64,000 nucleotides of DNA from the NCBI RefSeq assembly GCF_034718895.1, contig NZ_JAYERP010000001.1, forward strand, positions 4,039,001-4,103,000, given 5' to 3'. Made by a program: the position numbers and the translations under genes. Under the pieces are notes generated by a model, which saw only the letters and a program-made list of their open reading frames with translations, had not been told where the DNA came from and did not search any database. Of this stretch, positions 26,697 through 37,132 are shown in pieces (position 1 is the first letter of the stretch; every line of letters starts with the position of its first letter). The stretch comes from Paenibacillus phoenicis. GTDB lineage: Bacteria > Bacillota > Bacilli > Paenibacillales > Paenibacillaceae.

Positions 26697-29600
26697 TTAT
26701 TTTTTCCCCTTCGGGACTTTGACTGTGGTTTGGGCCGTCGTCTTGTTGCCAGCCTTGTCGGTTGCTTCGTAGGTGATGGTGTAGATTCTTCCGTTCCCTT
26801 TGCCCGAACGCTCGGCTCGAAGCAAGAACTCTTGATCCGCTGTCCCGTAGTCTGCGCCTTGGATGTCGTTTGCTGTATCGCCGTCGCCCAGCCCGTTATC
26901 GCTCTCGTTGCTGGTGATGGATACCAGCTTGATCGTATCGATGCCGGAACCTTTGTCGCTGGCTTTCCAGGTGACCTTGATCGGAACTAGCTTGTGATTT
27001 GGCGTGGAAAGGACGGACGGGCTAACGGTCAGCTTCAAGACCGGCGGCGTCGTATCGACAGGGCCTTTGCCCGTCAGCGTCAGCACGCCGAAGACGGAGG
27101 GGTCCTGATACCCGTTGCCGGTGGCGTCGTTCCAGGCGGCTACACTTTGGCGCGCGCCGTCTTTGGCATCGTTGATCTGCGCGTCGAAGCCGATTTTTAC
27201 ATCGTTTGCCGGGGTGATGGTTTTCAGCGGGATCTTCATTTCCACCGTATAGTTCGTTCCGTTGACCCGGACTGCCGATACGAAGCCTTCAGCGATGGAC
27301 GCCGGATTAAAGCTGGTCTCATTCGCGTAGTTCACGCGGTATTGTCCATCATCGGATTGGTAGAACGAGGTTTTGGCGTTATTTTCGTCCAGGAACACCT
27401 CGACGGAGTCCTGCTCCCATGGGTTGGGGCTGTTCTTATCCAGCTGCGCATCGCTCACTTGGATCAGGACGTACAGGTTGTGATCGTCCCAGAGCGCTTT
27501 GGCCGTACCGGTTGCGCCTTGCCAAGCCGTCTGGTACCGATCGATCGGCATCGCCGGCGCTTGGTTCCAAACCGCGTCCACGGCTCCGTCTACGGCAGGC
27601 GTACCATAGAGGGCGGTAGACTGGTTTGCCTCCGACACATCCGGCTGGTGCTCTTCGATGAATTTGGCGGGATCAATCACGCCGTAATAAGCCGGTTTGG
27701 CTTGCAGATTCTTGTCGAACAGCAACGGGCTGGTCGAGGAGCGCCAGCTTGTGCCGTCATCCAGACCCCAGAAGGTCACGCGCGTTATGTGATCCGCATG
27801 GGCCTTGAAAATCTGCATCAACTGCGCGTACAAATACCCCTGTGCATTAGCCAGCTTCTCGGACAGCTCGTAGTTGCTGCCGGCTTGGATGTCCAGCTCG
27901 GTGATGCTGATTTCCACACCCAAGGAGATAAAGCGTTCCAGGGAGAGCCGCACATTCTCCGGATTCGTGTTAACGTTATAGTGACCCTGCATGCCGATGC
28001 CATCGATGAGGAGTTTACCGGGATGCGTCAGCGCATATTTGTCGTTTAGTGCTTTGACCATGTGATAGATGGCCTGGGCTTTGTTTTGGTTGTCCTCGTT
28101 GTAATCATTGTAATACAGCTTGATATCCCATTCCGGATGGCGGTCGAGCACTTCTCTAGCCGCGAGGAACGCCTGCTCAACATAATCGGCGCCGATCGCG
28201 GTTTTCCATGGGGTTTCCCGCAAGGAGGCTTGCCAATCCGTCGGGTTCCCCGGGTTATCGTTCATTGCTTCATTCACGACGTCCCAGGAGATGACCCGGT
28301 CGCCGAAATGCTCCATGACGGTTTGAATATGGGTGCGCAGGTTGGCCAAGGCTTCTTCCCGGCTTAAGGGCACCGTGTTGCCTTGCGCATCCGTCGTGGT
28401 GTTCATCCAGGCGGGCGACTGCTGATGCCATACCAATACATGGCCATGCATCTGCATGCCTTCGGCAAGAACTTGATCAACCATGGCGTCAGCCGCGGTA
28501 AAGGTGAAATTGCCTTTCGTCGGCTGCAGGCCATCGGGCTTCATCGCATTGCCGGCCGTGGCGACGTTGTGGTGCATGTTAAGCAGCTCCAGCCGCACGC
28601 CTTCCAAATCCTCCGCCGAGATGGCGCTGCCGATCAAGAAGTCGTCTTGGTAAGCCGTTTTGATCGGGACTAGATCCTTCTGGATCGCAATCGGACCGGA
28701 TCCGGTGCGTTCGAAGGTGACGTCGTCAATGTAAAAAGAAGCGGTCGCATTATTTGAACTCTCGACATAGATCGTTAAATATTCGCCGCCCACGCTGTTA
28801 TAACGGTAGGTTCCTTCAAACAGAACCCAATCGTCCCCGGTGCTGAGGGTCTTGGGGGAAAGAACCACGTAATTCGCACTGCTGCCATCACCGATTTGCG
28901 TGGACAGCTGGATTTGCGAGCTAGCGGGATCGATCAGCTTCACCCATGCCGAGATTTTGTATTCGGCGCCTTGGTCCACGTATTTCTCGACGCGCAGCGT
29001 CGGCCCGTGCCAGGTATTGGTACGGCCCTCTACCTTCAGCGCATAGGCGCCGCCCGGCGTATGATTCGCTTCGTTCGTCACGGTCAGCGTTTCGGTACCC
29101 GCCCGGCCCGTGAAGCCGCCGGTGGTCCGATCTTCAAAGGTGATCGTGGAGAAAGGCAAGGCCGGATCTCTTGGCGGTTGTTCGCCGCCGCCGGAGCCGT
29201 CTTTTTCCGTGATGCGAATGTCTCCGATGTAATAAGGAACCGCAGCGCCAGCTGCGTTGGAGTTAATGCGCAGCGCCTTGTCCACGCTCGTATCCACGGT
29301 GAATTCCTTCGTCAGCGTCACCGCTTGCCCCGCGACATAGTCGGTCTCGGCATAATTGCCATAGCTGTCCACGGTTTGAAGCGCGGCTTTCGCGCCGGCT
29401 GGCAAACTAACGTTAGCGTCTACAAAAATCGTAACGTGCGCCGTATAGATCTTGCCGTTCGTGAGGCCAATGTCGCTAAACCGGAAATCGGCGGCGTCCC
29501 AGTTGTTGACCCGGTTGCTAACATAAAGGGCACCTCCGTCCTCGTTGCCGTTAAACACCTTGCCGGATACCTTTGTCAGGGTCGCGCCCCCCGATTGAAC

Positions 29601-29759
29601 CGCTTTGCCAATTCCACTCGCGAAGTCCTCATGATACACCGTCACCGTGCCGTCCGAAGCCGAGGTTTCGGCCTTCGTGACCTTGGCCGGCCATCCTGCA
29701 GGCAGCAGTAAAACAGCGGCGATCAGCAGCATGAAGATACGTTTCATCGTTTGATTCAT
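26697..29759 (-). CDS. Secreted multidomain GH10 endo-1,4-beta-xylanase
   Basis: A 1020-residue secreted enzyme. Signal peptide: residues 1-30 ([18 protein letters not shown]... TKA). Then a carbohydrate-binding-like beta-sandwich (about 36-190), a CBM4_9/CBM22-type module (about 205-350), the GH10 barrel (about 365-715), a CBM9 module (about 720-905) and an Ig-like domain (about 915-1015). Acid/base Glu497 lies in [10 protein letters not shown] and nucleophile Glu621 in ITELDIQ. There is no SLH domain, so it should be released rather than surface-anchored. GGGGAG precedes the ATG at 29759. It would degrade xylan outside the cell, supplying oligosaccharides to the convergent ABC transporter. 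A cre-like site lies upstream. Confidence 0.92.
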   Translation of the reverse strand: MNQTMKRIFMLLIAAVLLLPAGWPAKVTKAETSASDGTVTVYHEDFASGIGKAVQSGGATLTKVSGKVFNGNEDGGALYVSNRVNNWDAADFRFSDIGLTNGKIYTAHVTIFVDANVSLPAGAKAALQTVDSYGNYAETDYVAGQAVTLTKEFTVDTSVDKALRINSNAAGAAVPYYIGDIRITEKDGSGGGEQPPRDPALPFSTITFEDRTTGGFTGRAGTETLTVTNEANHTPGGAYALKVEGRTNTWHGPTLRVEKYVDQGAEYKISAWVKLIDPASSQIQLSTQIGDGSSANYVVLSPKTLSTGDDWVLFEGTYRYNSVGGEYLTIYVESSNNATASFYIDDVTFERTGSGPIAIQKDLVPIKTAYQDDFLIGSAISAEDLEGVRLELLNMHHNVATAGNAMKPDGLQPTKGNFTFTAADAMVDQVLAEGMQMHGHVLVWHQQSPAWMNTTTDAQGNTVPLSREEALANLRTHIQTVMEHFGDRVISWDVVNEAMNDNPGNPTDWQASLRETPWKTAIGADYVEQAFLAAREVLDRHPEWDIKLYYNDYNEDNQNKAQAIYHMVKALNDKYALTHPGKLLIDGIGMQGHYNVNTNPENVRLSLERFISLGVEISITELDIQAGSNYELSEKLANAQGYLYAQLMQIFKAHADHITRVTFWGLDDGTSWRSSTSPLLFDKNLQAKPAYYGVIDPAKFIEEHQPDVSEANQSTALYGTPAVDGAVDAVWNQAPAMPIDRYQTAWQGATGTAKALWDDHNLYVLIQVSDAQLDKNSPNPWEQDSVEVFLDENNAKTSFYQSDDGQYRVNYANETSFNPASIAEGFVSAVRVNGTNYTVEMKIPLKTITPANDVKIGFDAQINDAKDGARQSVAAWNDATGNGYQDPSVFGVLTLTGKGPVDTTPPVLKLTVSPSVLSTPNHKLVPIKVTWKASDKGSGIDTIKLVSITSNESDNGLGDGDTANDIQGADYGTADQEFLLRAERSGKGNGRIYTITYEATDKAGNKTTAQTTVKVPKGKK

Positions 29760-29790
29760 TGACTCACTCCCCTTTGTCTTGGAATAGTTT

Positions 29791-29805
29791 TGTTAAGCGC
29801 TTTCA
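29791..29805 (-). promoter_or_regulatory. cre-like site upstream of the xylanase
   Basis: On the minus strand TGAAAGCGCTTAACA, a near-palindrome equal to the cre consensus except for one extra base in the right arm, 32-46 bases before the start codon. Supports glucose repression of the xylanase, in parallel with the cre-like site of the ABC operon. Confidence 0.55.
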
Positions 29806-30092
29806 TTTTTTATTGGAAGGCTCCTCCTTTCCTGCCACAAATCATACCATCCCGCCGGCAGCCTCGGCTTTCTCGAAATTAAAGGGGATATCGTACTTTT
29901 TTTATATAAATTGGATTGACATGGCCGCAATAAGCCGAGCGAGCTCTAGGATGGGTGTCTTTTTCATTTCAATGCTGGCCTATTTTCCCCTGACGTTTAT
30001 GGCTTGTGGGTGTAGCAGAGGGGGAACTTCCAAGCGGCCGCACAGGAGGCATTCACGCGAGCGGACTAGAGAAATAAAGTGTTAAAGTCATC

Positions 30093-30121
30093 TTGACTTT
30101 CGAAATCCGAATCGCTACGAT
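30093..30121 (+). promoter_or_regulatory. Promoter of the YitT gene
   Basis: TTGACT (30093-30098) and TACGAT (30116-30121) with exactly 17 bp between. This places transcription start near 30128 and shows the ATG at 30093 cannot be the true start of the downstream protein. Confidence 0.6.
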
Positions 30122-30170
30122 GTTCTGGTTGTTATGGCAGAAACATGGTGGAGAGAGGTTTAAAGTTAGG

Positions 30171-31013
30171 ATGAAGATGAAGAAGTATATCGCGGATATC
30201 GCGGTTTTAATTGTTGGGGCTTTTTTATTTGCGTTGGCCGTCAATTTGTTTATTATTCCGAACGACTTCGGTGAGGGAGGCGTTACGGGGGTCACGATCA
30301 TTTTGTACTACCTGTTCCAGTGGTCGCCGTCGCTGGTGAATATCGTGATCAACGGGGTGCTGCTGATTGTCGGGTACAAATTTCTGGATCGGCGGACGAC
30401 GATCTATACGATCATTGCGGTTGCGTTCAACTCGTTGTTCCTGCATTTGACGGAGAACTGGCGCATCGATTCGCACGAGCCAACCATCAATGCAGTGTTC
30501 GCCGGCGTGATCGTGGGAGTTGGCATCGGTCTGATCGTACGGGTCGGCGGGACAACGGCGGGAACCGTCATTCTGGCTCGGATCGCCAATAAATATCTGG
30601 ATTGGAATATCAGTTACGCGCTGTTGTTTTTTGACCTGATCGTGGCGTTCTCTTCTTATTTCATCATTGGCGCGGAAAAGCTGATGCTGACGATCGTTAT
30701 CTTATATGTAGGCACGAAGGTGATGGACTTCATGATCGAAGGTCTCAATCCCAAGAAAGCCGTCACCATCATTTCCGAGAAGCAGAATGACATCGCCGAA
30801 ATGGTCATCACCGAAATGGACCGCGGCGTAACCGTCCTGTCGGGTCATGGCTACTATACGAAGAACCCGAAGGAGGTCCTTTATATTGTTATCAGCAAGC
30901 AAGAGGTATCCACCTTGAAAAAAATCGTCCGCTCCATCGACCCCTCCGCATTCCTGACAATCCACGACGTGCGGGATGTGTTTGGGGAGGGATTTTTGGA
31001 TATATCGAAGTGA
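30171..31013 (+). CDS. YitT-family membrane protein
   Basis: A 280-residue protein: five membrane helices (PF02588/DUF161, residues 5-195) with the family motif NLFIIPNDFGEGGVTGV, then a cytoplasmic DUF2179 domain (about 215-275; TEMDRGVTVLSGHGYYTKN, KEVLYIVISKQE). I chose the ATG at 30171, the first after the promoter and followed by MKMKKYIADI, the normal family start; 30177 is also possible. Role unknown for most members; a transport role is suspected. Confidence 0.85.
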   Translation: MKMKKYIADIAVLIVGAFLFALAVNLFIIPNDFGEGGVTGVTIILYYLFQWSPSLVNIVINGVLLIVGYKFLDRRTTIYTIIAVAFNSLFLHLTENWRIDSHEPTINAVFAGVIVGVGIGLIVRVGGTTAGTVILARIANKYLDWNISYALLFFDLIVAFSSYFIIGAEKLMLTIVILYVGTKVMDFMIEGLNPKKAVTIISEKQNDIAEMVITEMDRGVTVLSGHGYYTKNPKEVLYIVISKQEVSTLKKIVRSIDPSAFLTIHDVRDVFGEGFLDISK

Positions 31014-31062
31014 GGTAACCATAGTTAGAAATTTGTAGAAGATGAAATATCCCCCTAAAATT

Positions 31063-31096
31063 AACCATCAGGGTAATCTCTCTGATGGTTTTTTTC
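31063..31096 (+). terminator. Rho-independent terminator
   Basis: AACCATCAG / CTGATGGTT stem followed by T7, after the YitT gene. Confidence 0.85.
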
Positions 31097-31117
31097 TTAA
31101 AACACCATTTTGATGTA

Positions 31118-31168
31118 TTGACAACCAATAGATTATCAATATACTTTTATTAAAAGCATTTAAAAAAG
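31118..31168 (+). promoter_or_regulatory. Promoter and operator-like element of the ribose-type ABC operon
   Basis: TTGACA (31118-31123) and TATACT (31140-31145) are 16 bp apart. The stretch 31144-31168 (CTTTTATTAAAAG then CATTTAAAAAAG) covers the -10 end and start site. A nearly identical element occurs at the promoter of the ROK gene at 37133-37155 (minus strand AATAAAAG then ACATTTATTAAAG), pointing to a shared ROK repressor operator. Confidence 0.6.
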
Positions 31169-31251
31169 TATTATCTAAAATGAAGTTCAAAAGAAATAGG
31201 GATAGCGTACGTGGAGAAACCGCAGAACATGAAGAAGCAGGGAGGGAGAGT

Positions 31252-32760
31252 ATGGGAGAACCCATTAAGCTTAGGGTATCTCAAATTGAAAAGTCATTTC
31301 CCGGGGTCAAAGCGCTGAATAAGATCGATTTTTCCGTCAAGAAGGGGACGGTGCATGTCCTTTGCGGCGAGAACGGAGCGGGGAAATCCACTTTAATGAA
31401 GATCATCAACGGTGTGTACCAGCCGGATGCGGGTGAGATTTATCTGGATGGGAAGCTTGTGAAAATTGGCAGTCCGCTGCAAGCGCGCCAACTAGGGATA
31501 TCGATGATCTTCCAGGAGTTGAATTATGTGGCGGAGATGTCCGTGGAGGAAAATCTATTCCTGGGAAGGCTGCCGGTCAATCGATGGGGGAAGGTCAACT
31601 GGAAAGAAGTGACCCGGCAAACCCTGCAATTACTGCAAGCGGAGCAGCTGCCGTACGACCCGAAAACGCTGCTTAAGGACTTGACGGTCTCGGACATTCA
31701 GATGCTAGAAATTATGAAAGCGGTATCAAATCAAGCGGAGCTCATCATTATGGACGAACCGACGTCGGCCATCACGCAAAAGGAGGTCGACCGGCTGTTT
31801 GCTAAGATTCGTGAGCTCAAAGCCAGAGGCGTTAGCATCATTTACATCTCGCATAAGCTGGACGAGATTTTTCAGATTGCTGATGAAATCACCGTGTTCC
31901 GAGACGGGACTGTAGTGGATAGCAGACCCAAGGAGGAGCTGGATATTGAGACCGTGATCAGCTTGATGGTCGGACGTCAGCTGAAGGATACGTACCCGAA
32001 GGTGAAGGCGGAGATCGGGGAGGAAATTCTCCGAGTCGATGGACTATCTCGTAAGGGGGTATTTCGCGATGTAAGCTTCTCCGCACGGAGAGGCGAAATC
32101 ATTGGTTTCGCGGGGCTGATGGGAGCGGGACGGACAGAGGTGATGCGATCCCTGTTTGGTCTTGATCCGTTAACCTCCGGCACGATCCGGATTAAGGATG
32201 AGGGTGTGATCAAGCCCACTGTGCAAGGCAGTTTAGAGAAAGGGATGGTCATGCTTTCGGAGGATCGGCGGAGGTACGGGATTATTCCTGTTCGTTCCGT
32301 ACGGGAGAATACCACGCTGTCCGTATTGGGGCAGGTGTTTTACGGGTTACGGCACCGTCCGAAGAGAGAGCAGGAGCTGGTCAAGGGGATGTTCGACAAG
32401 ATGAGAGTGAAAACCCCCTCTTTGGAAACGCCTATTGCGTCACTCAGCGGCGGGAATCAACAGAAGGTACTGCTTAGCAGGTGGATGCTGCTCCAACCGG
32501 ATATCCTGATCCTGGACGAACCAACCCGGGGGATCGATGTCGGGGCGAAATACGAAATTTACAAGCTGATCGGTGAACTGGCCGAACAGGGCAAAGCGAT
32601 TCTTATGGTTTCCTCCGAGCTGCCGGAGTTGATCGGGATGTGCGACCGAATTTATGTGATGGCACAAGGTCAGGTGACGGGGGAGCTCGGCCGCGAGGAT
32701 TTTTCCCAGGAGACCATTATGAGATATGCAACTGGAATGATGACCAGCGAGGTGAAATAG
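31252..32760 (+). CDS. Sugar ABC transporter ATPase, CUT2 type (RbsA/XylG-like)
   Basis: A 502-residue protein with two tandem ATPase domains. First: Walker A GENGAGKST, signature LTVSDIQ, Walker B LIIMDEPTSA. Second: degenerate Walker A region GLMGAGRTE, LSGGNQQKV signature and LILDEPTRGIDVG. This is the RbsA/MglA/XylG pattern. ATG at 31252 is preceded by GGGAGG; the more upstream ATG (31180) has none. Stop and the permease ATG are adjacent. Together with the next two genes it forms a pentose/polyol importer. Confidence 0.92.
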   Translation: MGEPIKLRVSQIEKSFPGVKALNKIDFSVKKGTVHVLCGENGAGKSTLMKIINGVYQPDAGEIYLDGKLVKIGSPLQARQLGISMIFQELNYVAEMSVEENLFLGRLPVNRWGKVNWKEVTRQTLQLLQAEQLPYDPKTLLKDLTVSDIQMLEIMKAVSNQAELIIMDEPTSAITQKEVDRLFAKIRELKARGVSIIYISHKLDEIFQIADEITVFRDGTVVDSRPKEELDIETVISLMVGRQLKDTYPKVKAEIGEEILRVDGLSRKGVFRDVSFSARRGEIIGFAGLMGAGRTEVMRSLFGLDPLTSGTIRIKDEGVIKPTVQGSLEKGMVMLSEDRRRYGIIPVRSVRENTTLSVLGQVFYGLRHRPKREQELVKGMFDKMRVKTPSLETPIASLSGGNQQKVLLSRWMLLQPDILILDEPTRGIDVGAKYEIYKLIGELAEQGKAILMVSSELPELIGMCDRIYVMAQGQVTGELGREDFSQETIMRYATGMMTSEVK

Positions 32761-33780
32761 ATGGATGCCACTCTTCATATCTGGCAATTAATCAAGCGGA
32801 AATACAGTATCTACCTGGTGCTGCTCGTGCTGTTTCTGATCTGTACGTTCGCGAATCCAAACTTTCTCTCCGTTACGAACTTAACGAACGTATCAACTCA
32901 GTTGGCGGTGACGACAATTCTTGCATTTGGTGCCACGATCCTGATCATCTGCGGTATGTTGGACCTGTCCGCGGGTTCTGTACTGGCATTATCCGGGGTC
33001 TTCGCTGTATCTGCTTATAAGTCGACCGGTTCGATGCTCTTGGCCGTGTTTGTAGGCATATTGACCGGCGTCGTATGTAACGTAATCAACGCAGTGATGA
33101 TCAGCACGTTCAAGGCGCCGCCGTTTATCGCAACTTTGGCGATGATGGCCATGGCTCGCGGTGTCGCCCTTCACTATACGAAAGGTCAAAATATTCTCCA
33201 GCTGGGAGACTTCGTCGTCCTTGGGCAAGGGAAGCTGCTGGGAATCCCGATTCCGGTGATATTTCTAGCCGCAATTGGCGTGCTGACCTGGTATTTGCTC
33301 AGCCATACTCGATTTGGTCGATCCGTATACGCTGTGGGAGGCAATGAGGAGGCGGCGGTTGCCTCCGGGATTAACGTACACAAGATCAAATACACCGCCT
33401 TTATCATCAATGGCATTTTTGTCGGAATAGCTGGGGTGCTGTTCATGGCAAGGGTGAACGCAGGATTGCCCAATGGCGCAGTCAACTATGAATTTACGGC
33501 TCTGACCGCCGCTATTATCGGGGGCACCAGCTTCTCGGGAGGCGTTGGTACAGCTGGGGGAACCCTGGTAGGGGCTTTTATTGTAGGTTTCCTGGACAAC
33601 ATCATGAACCTCAGCGGTGTAAATTCCTACATGCAGCAAATTATTCGTGGAGCGATCATTGCCTTAGCTGTTATTTATGATATCCAAACGAAGAAACGGA
33701 AAACAAGAAGTCTGCTTGGCCGCGTAGAGGACAATCGCCAGGCGATCCGGCAGAAGCAATCGAAGAACACTTCAGTTTAA
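32761..33780 (+). CDS. Sugar ABC transporter permease, CUT2 type (RbsC-like)
   Basis: A 339-residue membrane protein with about ten helices. Typical BPD_transp_2 segments are ILIICGMLDLSAGSVLALSG, YAVGGNEEAAVASGI and ALTAAIIGGTSFSGGVGTAGGTLVGA. GAGGTG lies before the ATG that abuts the ATPase stop codon. Partner of the ATPase and the following binding protein. Confidence 0.92.
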   Translation: MDATLHIWQLIKRKYSIYLVLLVLFLICTFANPNFLSVTNLTNVSTQLAVTTILAFGATILIICGMLDLSAGSVLALSGVFAVSAYKSTGSMLLAVFVGILTGVVCNVINAVMISTFKAPPFIATLAMMAMARGVALHYTKGQNILQLGDFVVLGQGKLLGIPIPVIFLAAIGVLTWYLLSHTRFGRSVYAVGGNEEAAVASGINVHKIKYTAFIINGIFVGIAGVLFMARVNAGLPNGAVNYEFTALTAAIIGGTSFSGGVGTAGGTLVGAFIVGFLDNIMNLSGVNSYMQQIIRGAIIALAVIYDIQTKKRKTRSLLGRVEDNRQAIRQKQSKNTSV

Positions 33781-33823
33781 GAAACCAAGGAATTCAAATT
33801 TAAGGATAAAGGATGGATGCAAT

Positions 33824-34828
33824 GTGAGAAAAATTAGATTTTCCACGGGAATGATCTGTTTATTTGCTCTGATCTTAGCTGCCTGCAGCTCGAACAATGG
33901 GGCAGCTCCATCTCCATCCAACGCTTCCTCCAGCGGCGAGGCATCCGGTAAAACTTACAAGGTTGCCTATATTGCCCGGGCACAATCCGATTCGTTCGCA
34001 GCGTGGCTGGCGAATGCGGTCAAGGAGGAGGCTGAGAAATATGAAGATATCAAGCTGGATGTCTTCGACGGCGAGGCGAATGACGAGAAAGAGAATTCGT
34101 TAATCGAAAATGCGATTACGAACAAATACGACCTGGTGATCGTTCAGCCCAACAATGGTGAGGCCCAGCAGCCTTATGTCGAGAAGGTGGTGCAGGCCGG
34201 GATCTTTGCGATTACGACAAATGCCCGGATTTCGGGGATCGAAGGGGCTTCATCGGTAGATGCCCAGCCTTATGAGCAAGCGGCCGTTAATGCCCGGGTT
34301 GCCGTTGAACAGGTGCCGCAGAACGCCAAAGTCGTTGTCCTTCAAGGTCCATCTGGCAATTTCCATGCCGATGAGCGTCGCAAAAGCTGGCAGGCAGAGT
34401 TCTTCGATAAACGCCCCGATGTGCAGATTGTCGGTGAGCAGATCGCGAACTGGAACAAGGACGAGGCCATGCGGTACATGGAGGACTGGGTGCAGGCTAA
34501 CGACAAGATCGATGCCGTCATCTCGATGAATGACAATATGGCTGCCGGAGCCATCGAAGTGGTGAAGGATAACCCGAAATACAAAGATATGTTGGTTTAC
34601 GGTGTGGACGGGACGGCTGAGGCAGTGCTTTTGATCAAAGAGGGGAAAATGACTTCCACAACGCTGCAAAACGCATTTGAGCTTGCGGAGAAGCTGCTCG
34701 ATACGAGCCATAAGTTACTAACCGGTGAAGAGAAGCAAATCGATACGGATATCGGCAATCCGCTGATTAACAAAGAGAATGTCGACGAGTACATTGAGCT
34801 GCTGAAGAAGGCCGGCGCAATTCAATGA
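33824..34828 (+). CDS. Sugar-binding lipoprotein, CUT2 type (RbsB-like)
   Basis: A 334-residue periplasmic-binding-protein type 1 fold. Lipoprotein signal with lipobox LAAC (Cys about 21), a Ser-rich tether, then YKVAYIARAQSDSFAAWLANAV and YDLVIVQPNN, typical of ribose/galactose/polyol-binding proteins, and AVISMNDNMAAGAIE. GTG start at 33824; the ATG two bases earlier runs into a stop at once. The ligand cannot be read, but the next gene suggests a sugar alcohol. Confidence 0.9.
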   Translation: MRKIRFSTGMICLFALILAACSSNNGAAPSPSNASSSGEASGKTYKVAYIARAQSDSFAAWLANAVKEEAEKYEDIKLDVFDGEANDEKENSLIENAITNKYDLVIVQPNNGEAQQPYVEKVVQAGIFAITTNARISGIEGASSVDAQPYEQAAVNARVAVEQVPQNAKVVVLQGPSGNFHADERRKSWQAEFFDKRPDVQIVGEQIANWNKDEAMRYMEDWVQANDKIDAVISMNDNMAAGAIEVVKDNPKYKDMLVYGVDGTAEAVLLIKEGKMTSTTLQNAFELAEKLLDTSHKLLTGEEKQIDTDIGNPLINKENVDEYIELLKKAGAIQ

Positions 34829-34863
34829 TGGAATACTCTATAACTTATTAGGAGGAGAAAACC

Positions 34864-35901
34864 ATGCTGAACAGAGTAGCCTACATGACAGGACTTCGAG
34901 ATATGGAGCTTCGAACGAGAGATATCCCTGTACCGCAAGATCATGAGGTGCTTGTTAAACTGGAATACGTGGGGATTTGCGGCTCCGATGTCCACTATTA
35001 TGAAAGCGGACGGATCGGCAGCTTCGTGGTTGAGGGGGATTTCATCCTCGGCCATGAATGTGCGGGGACGATCACAGAGGTCGGATCGGCGGTCCGGCAT
35101 TTGAAGGTAGGCGACCGGGTTGCCCTGGAGCCGGGGCTCACCTGCGGACAATGCGAGTTCTGCAAATCCGGCCGTTACAACCTGTGTCCGGATGTACGCT
35201 TCCTGGCCACCCCGCCGATTCACGGGTGCCTGACCGACTATATCGCTTATCCAGCTGATATGGCTTTCAAGCTTCCGGAGCAGGTCAGCACACGCGAAGG
35301 TGCGCTTGTAGAACCGTTAGCTGTAGGATTACACGCAGCCAGCCAAGGACATGTAAAGCTAGGGGACCGCGTCGTGATCTTGGGTGCCGGCGCTATCGGT
35401 CTCATGACGCTGCTGGCCTGTCGTGCCTACGGAGCCTTGGAGACGATTGTGGTTGATGTGATCGAGAATCGGCTGGAATTTGCCAAGAAGTTGGGCGCTA
35501 CACGGGTCGTCCAGGCAAGACAGGAGGATGTCGCTACCGTCGTCGCGGCATGCACGGACGGACAGGGCGTGGATGTTGTGATCGAAACGGCGGGAAGCGA
35601 GATAACGATGAAGCAGACACCGTACCTCGTCAAACGGGGAGGATCAATTGTGCTTGTAGGGTTCCCGCCGAAGGATATTATCGAATATGACTTCATGCAG
35701 ATCCTGTTGAAGGAAGCCCGGATTGAATCGGTGTTCCGTTACCGCAACTTGTTCCCTCCAGCCATTGGAGCGCTGGCGGACGGGCGGATTGATGTGAAGC
35801 CGATGATTACCCACGAATTTGCATTTGAAGACAGCAAGCAGGCGTTTGACTTCGTCATCGAGAACAAGAATGAGGTCGTGAAGGCATTGATAAAATTATA
35901 G
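34864..35901 (+). CDS. Zinc-dependent sugar-alcohol dehydrogenase (sorbitol/xylitol type)
   Basis: A 345-residue medium-chain dehydrogenase/reductase. Catalytic zinc region VGICGSDVHYYE with GHECAGTI; structural zinc Cys cluster CGQCEFCKSGRYNLC; Rossmann motif VVILGAGAIGLMTLL. HYYE(S)GRIG is typical of sorbitol/xylitol dehydrogenases, which oxidise polyols with NAD+ to ketoses. It ends the CUT2 operon (36 bases after the binding protein), so the transporter probably imports a polyol such as xylitol, sorbitol or arabitol. Confidence 0.88.
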   Translation: MLNRVAYMTGLRDMELRTRDIPVPQDHEVLVKLEYVGICGSDVHYYESGRIGSFVVEGDFILGHECAGTITEVGSAVRHLKVGDRVALEPGLTCGQCEFCKSGRYNLCPDVRFLATPPIHGCLTDYIAYPADMAFKLPEQVSTREGALVEPLAVGLHAASQGHVKLGDRVVILGAGAIGLMTLLACRAYGALETIVVDVIENRLEFAKKLGATRVVQARQEDVATVVAACTDGQGVDVVIETAGSEITMKQTPYLVKRGGSIVLVGFPPKDIIEYDFMQILLKEARIESVFRYRNLFPPAIGALADGRIDVKPMITHEFAFEDSKQAFDFVIENKNEVVKALIKL

Positions 35902-35913
35902 CTTTTTATGGTA

Positions 35914-35958
35914 AAAGAGGCGGACGCTTCCCTAGTATTGGGAAAGAGTCCGCCTTTT
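35914..35958 (+). terminator. Rho-independent terminator
   Basis: Arms AGGCGGAC and GTCCGCCT with an inner TTCCC / GGGAA pair, then TTTT; ends the CUT2 operon 30 bases before the convergent ROK gene's stop. Confidence 0.8.
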
Positions 35959-35986
35959 CGTTGTGCTGCGGCCCACGAGGGGCCTA

Positions 35987-37114
35987 TCAAATCTCCTCGA
36001 TAAATTTCTTCACCAGCTGCAGGGCAGCGCCTACGGCCGTTGCCTCCAGTTTATATTTGCAGCATTGCAAATAGGTGCCATCCGGCTCAAACGTATTCCT
36101 GCGGGCCAGGAGCTCCTGAAGCTGGCCGAGGTGCTCGTCCATATAGGCCCCCACATAGCCCCCGACAATAACGTTGCAGTCATACAGCATTCTTAAATTA
36201 TTTATCGTGATAGCCAAATAAGAGAGATATTCCTCCCAAAGGGCTTGTTGCACGGGGGCTTTCTCCCGGAGTAAACGGAAAAACTCTGCCATATTTCCGT
36301 TTGTGCTATCCGACAGAATCTTTGCGGAGCAATAGGCATCTACACAGCCGCGCTGCCCGCAGTAGCAGGTTCGACCGTCCGGCACGATCGTCATATGCCC
36401 GAATTCGCTGCTTCGTTGATTCTGCCCGGCATAGGTGCTTTGACCGATAATGACTGAACCGCCGACACTGTTATTAAGGGACAAATAGACAACGTCTTCG
36501 ACGCCATCCTCGTTCCAGAATTCGGCCATCCCTGCGGCATTGGCGTCGTTGATCAAAACGCATGGATAAGGAATAAACTCTTCAAAGCTGCGGACGCTGC
36601 CTCCTTGAAAGTCGATCACAGAGGCGTATTGAACCGTCTCATTGCCATGAGATAAAATAGCTGGCAGCGCAATGCCAACGCCAAGCAGCTTCTCTCGGTC
36701 GGCTCCGGATTCGTCCAGGAATCGCTCCACGTGTTGGCCAATTCCTTCGAAATAGACCCGCTGGTTCACAAACGGATACGTGTGGCGCACGTGGTGAATC
36801 ACGTTCCCGCCAAGGTCGATCAAAACGATGCCGATGTGATTGCGCGTCACGTCTAGTCCTAGAGCATACTTGGCCAGGGGATTATAGGAGATCGCCTTGG
36901 CCTTTCGGCCGCCCGTCGATTCGAAAAGCCCGGTTTCGATGACGAGGTCCCGCTCCTGAAGTTCCTTCAGGTTCTGCGTCACGGTTGGCAGCGAGAGCTT
37001 CAAGGTATGCGCAATTTCCTGGATAGATATCGGATCATGTCGGTATAAGAACTGGTAGATAATTTTGCGATTGATCTTCTTGACCTCAATGCTGTTAGCG
37101 CGGGGAGTCTTCAT
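35987..37114 (-). CDS. ROK-family transcriptional repressor
   Basis: A 375-residue regulator. Winged helix at residues about 8-60 (IYQFLYRHDPISIQEIAHTLKLSLPTVTQNLK), then a ROK sugar-kinase-like domain (ALGLDVTRNHIGIVLIDLGG; PCVLINDANAAGMAEFW; the zinc motif GRTCYCGQRGCVDAYCS). Like XylR/NagC it should bind operators until a sugar or sugar phosphate is present. ATG at 37114 gives the usual MKTPRANS-type start; an in-frame GTG at 37132 is an alternative. It is convergent with the polyol operon and shares an operator-like element with it. Confidence 0.88.
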   Translation of the reverse strand: MKTPRANSIEVKKINRKIIYQFLYRHDPISIQEIAHTLKLSLPTVTQNLKELQERDLVIETGLFESTGGRKAKAISYNPLAKYALGLDVTRNHIGIVLIDLGGNVIHHVRHTYPFVNQRVYFEGIGQHVERFLDESGADREKLLGVGIALPAILSHGNETVQYASVIDFQGGSVRSFEEFIPYPCVLINDANAAGMAEFWNEDGVEDVVYLSLNNSVGGSVIIGQSTYAGQNQRSSEFGHMTIVPDGRTCYCGQRGCVDAYCSAKILSDSTNGNMAEFFRLLREKAPVQQALWEEYLSYLAITINNLRMLYDCNVIVGGYVGAYMDEHLGQLQELLARRNTFEPDGTYLQCCKYKLEATAVGAALQLVKKFIEEI

Positions 37115-37132
37115 AACGAGCAGGTTCACCAA

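Noticed and set aside
26994-29711. Long plus-strand open frames (351 and 271 codons) opposite the xylanase
   Set aside because: GC-rich antisense shadows of a well-supported GH10 gene; no ribosome binding site and no recognisable domain.
35914-36196. Plus-strand frame opposite the end of the ROK gene
   Set aside because: Antisense of the ROK protein's C-terminal part.
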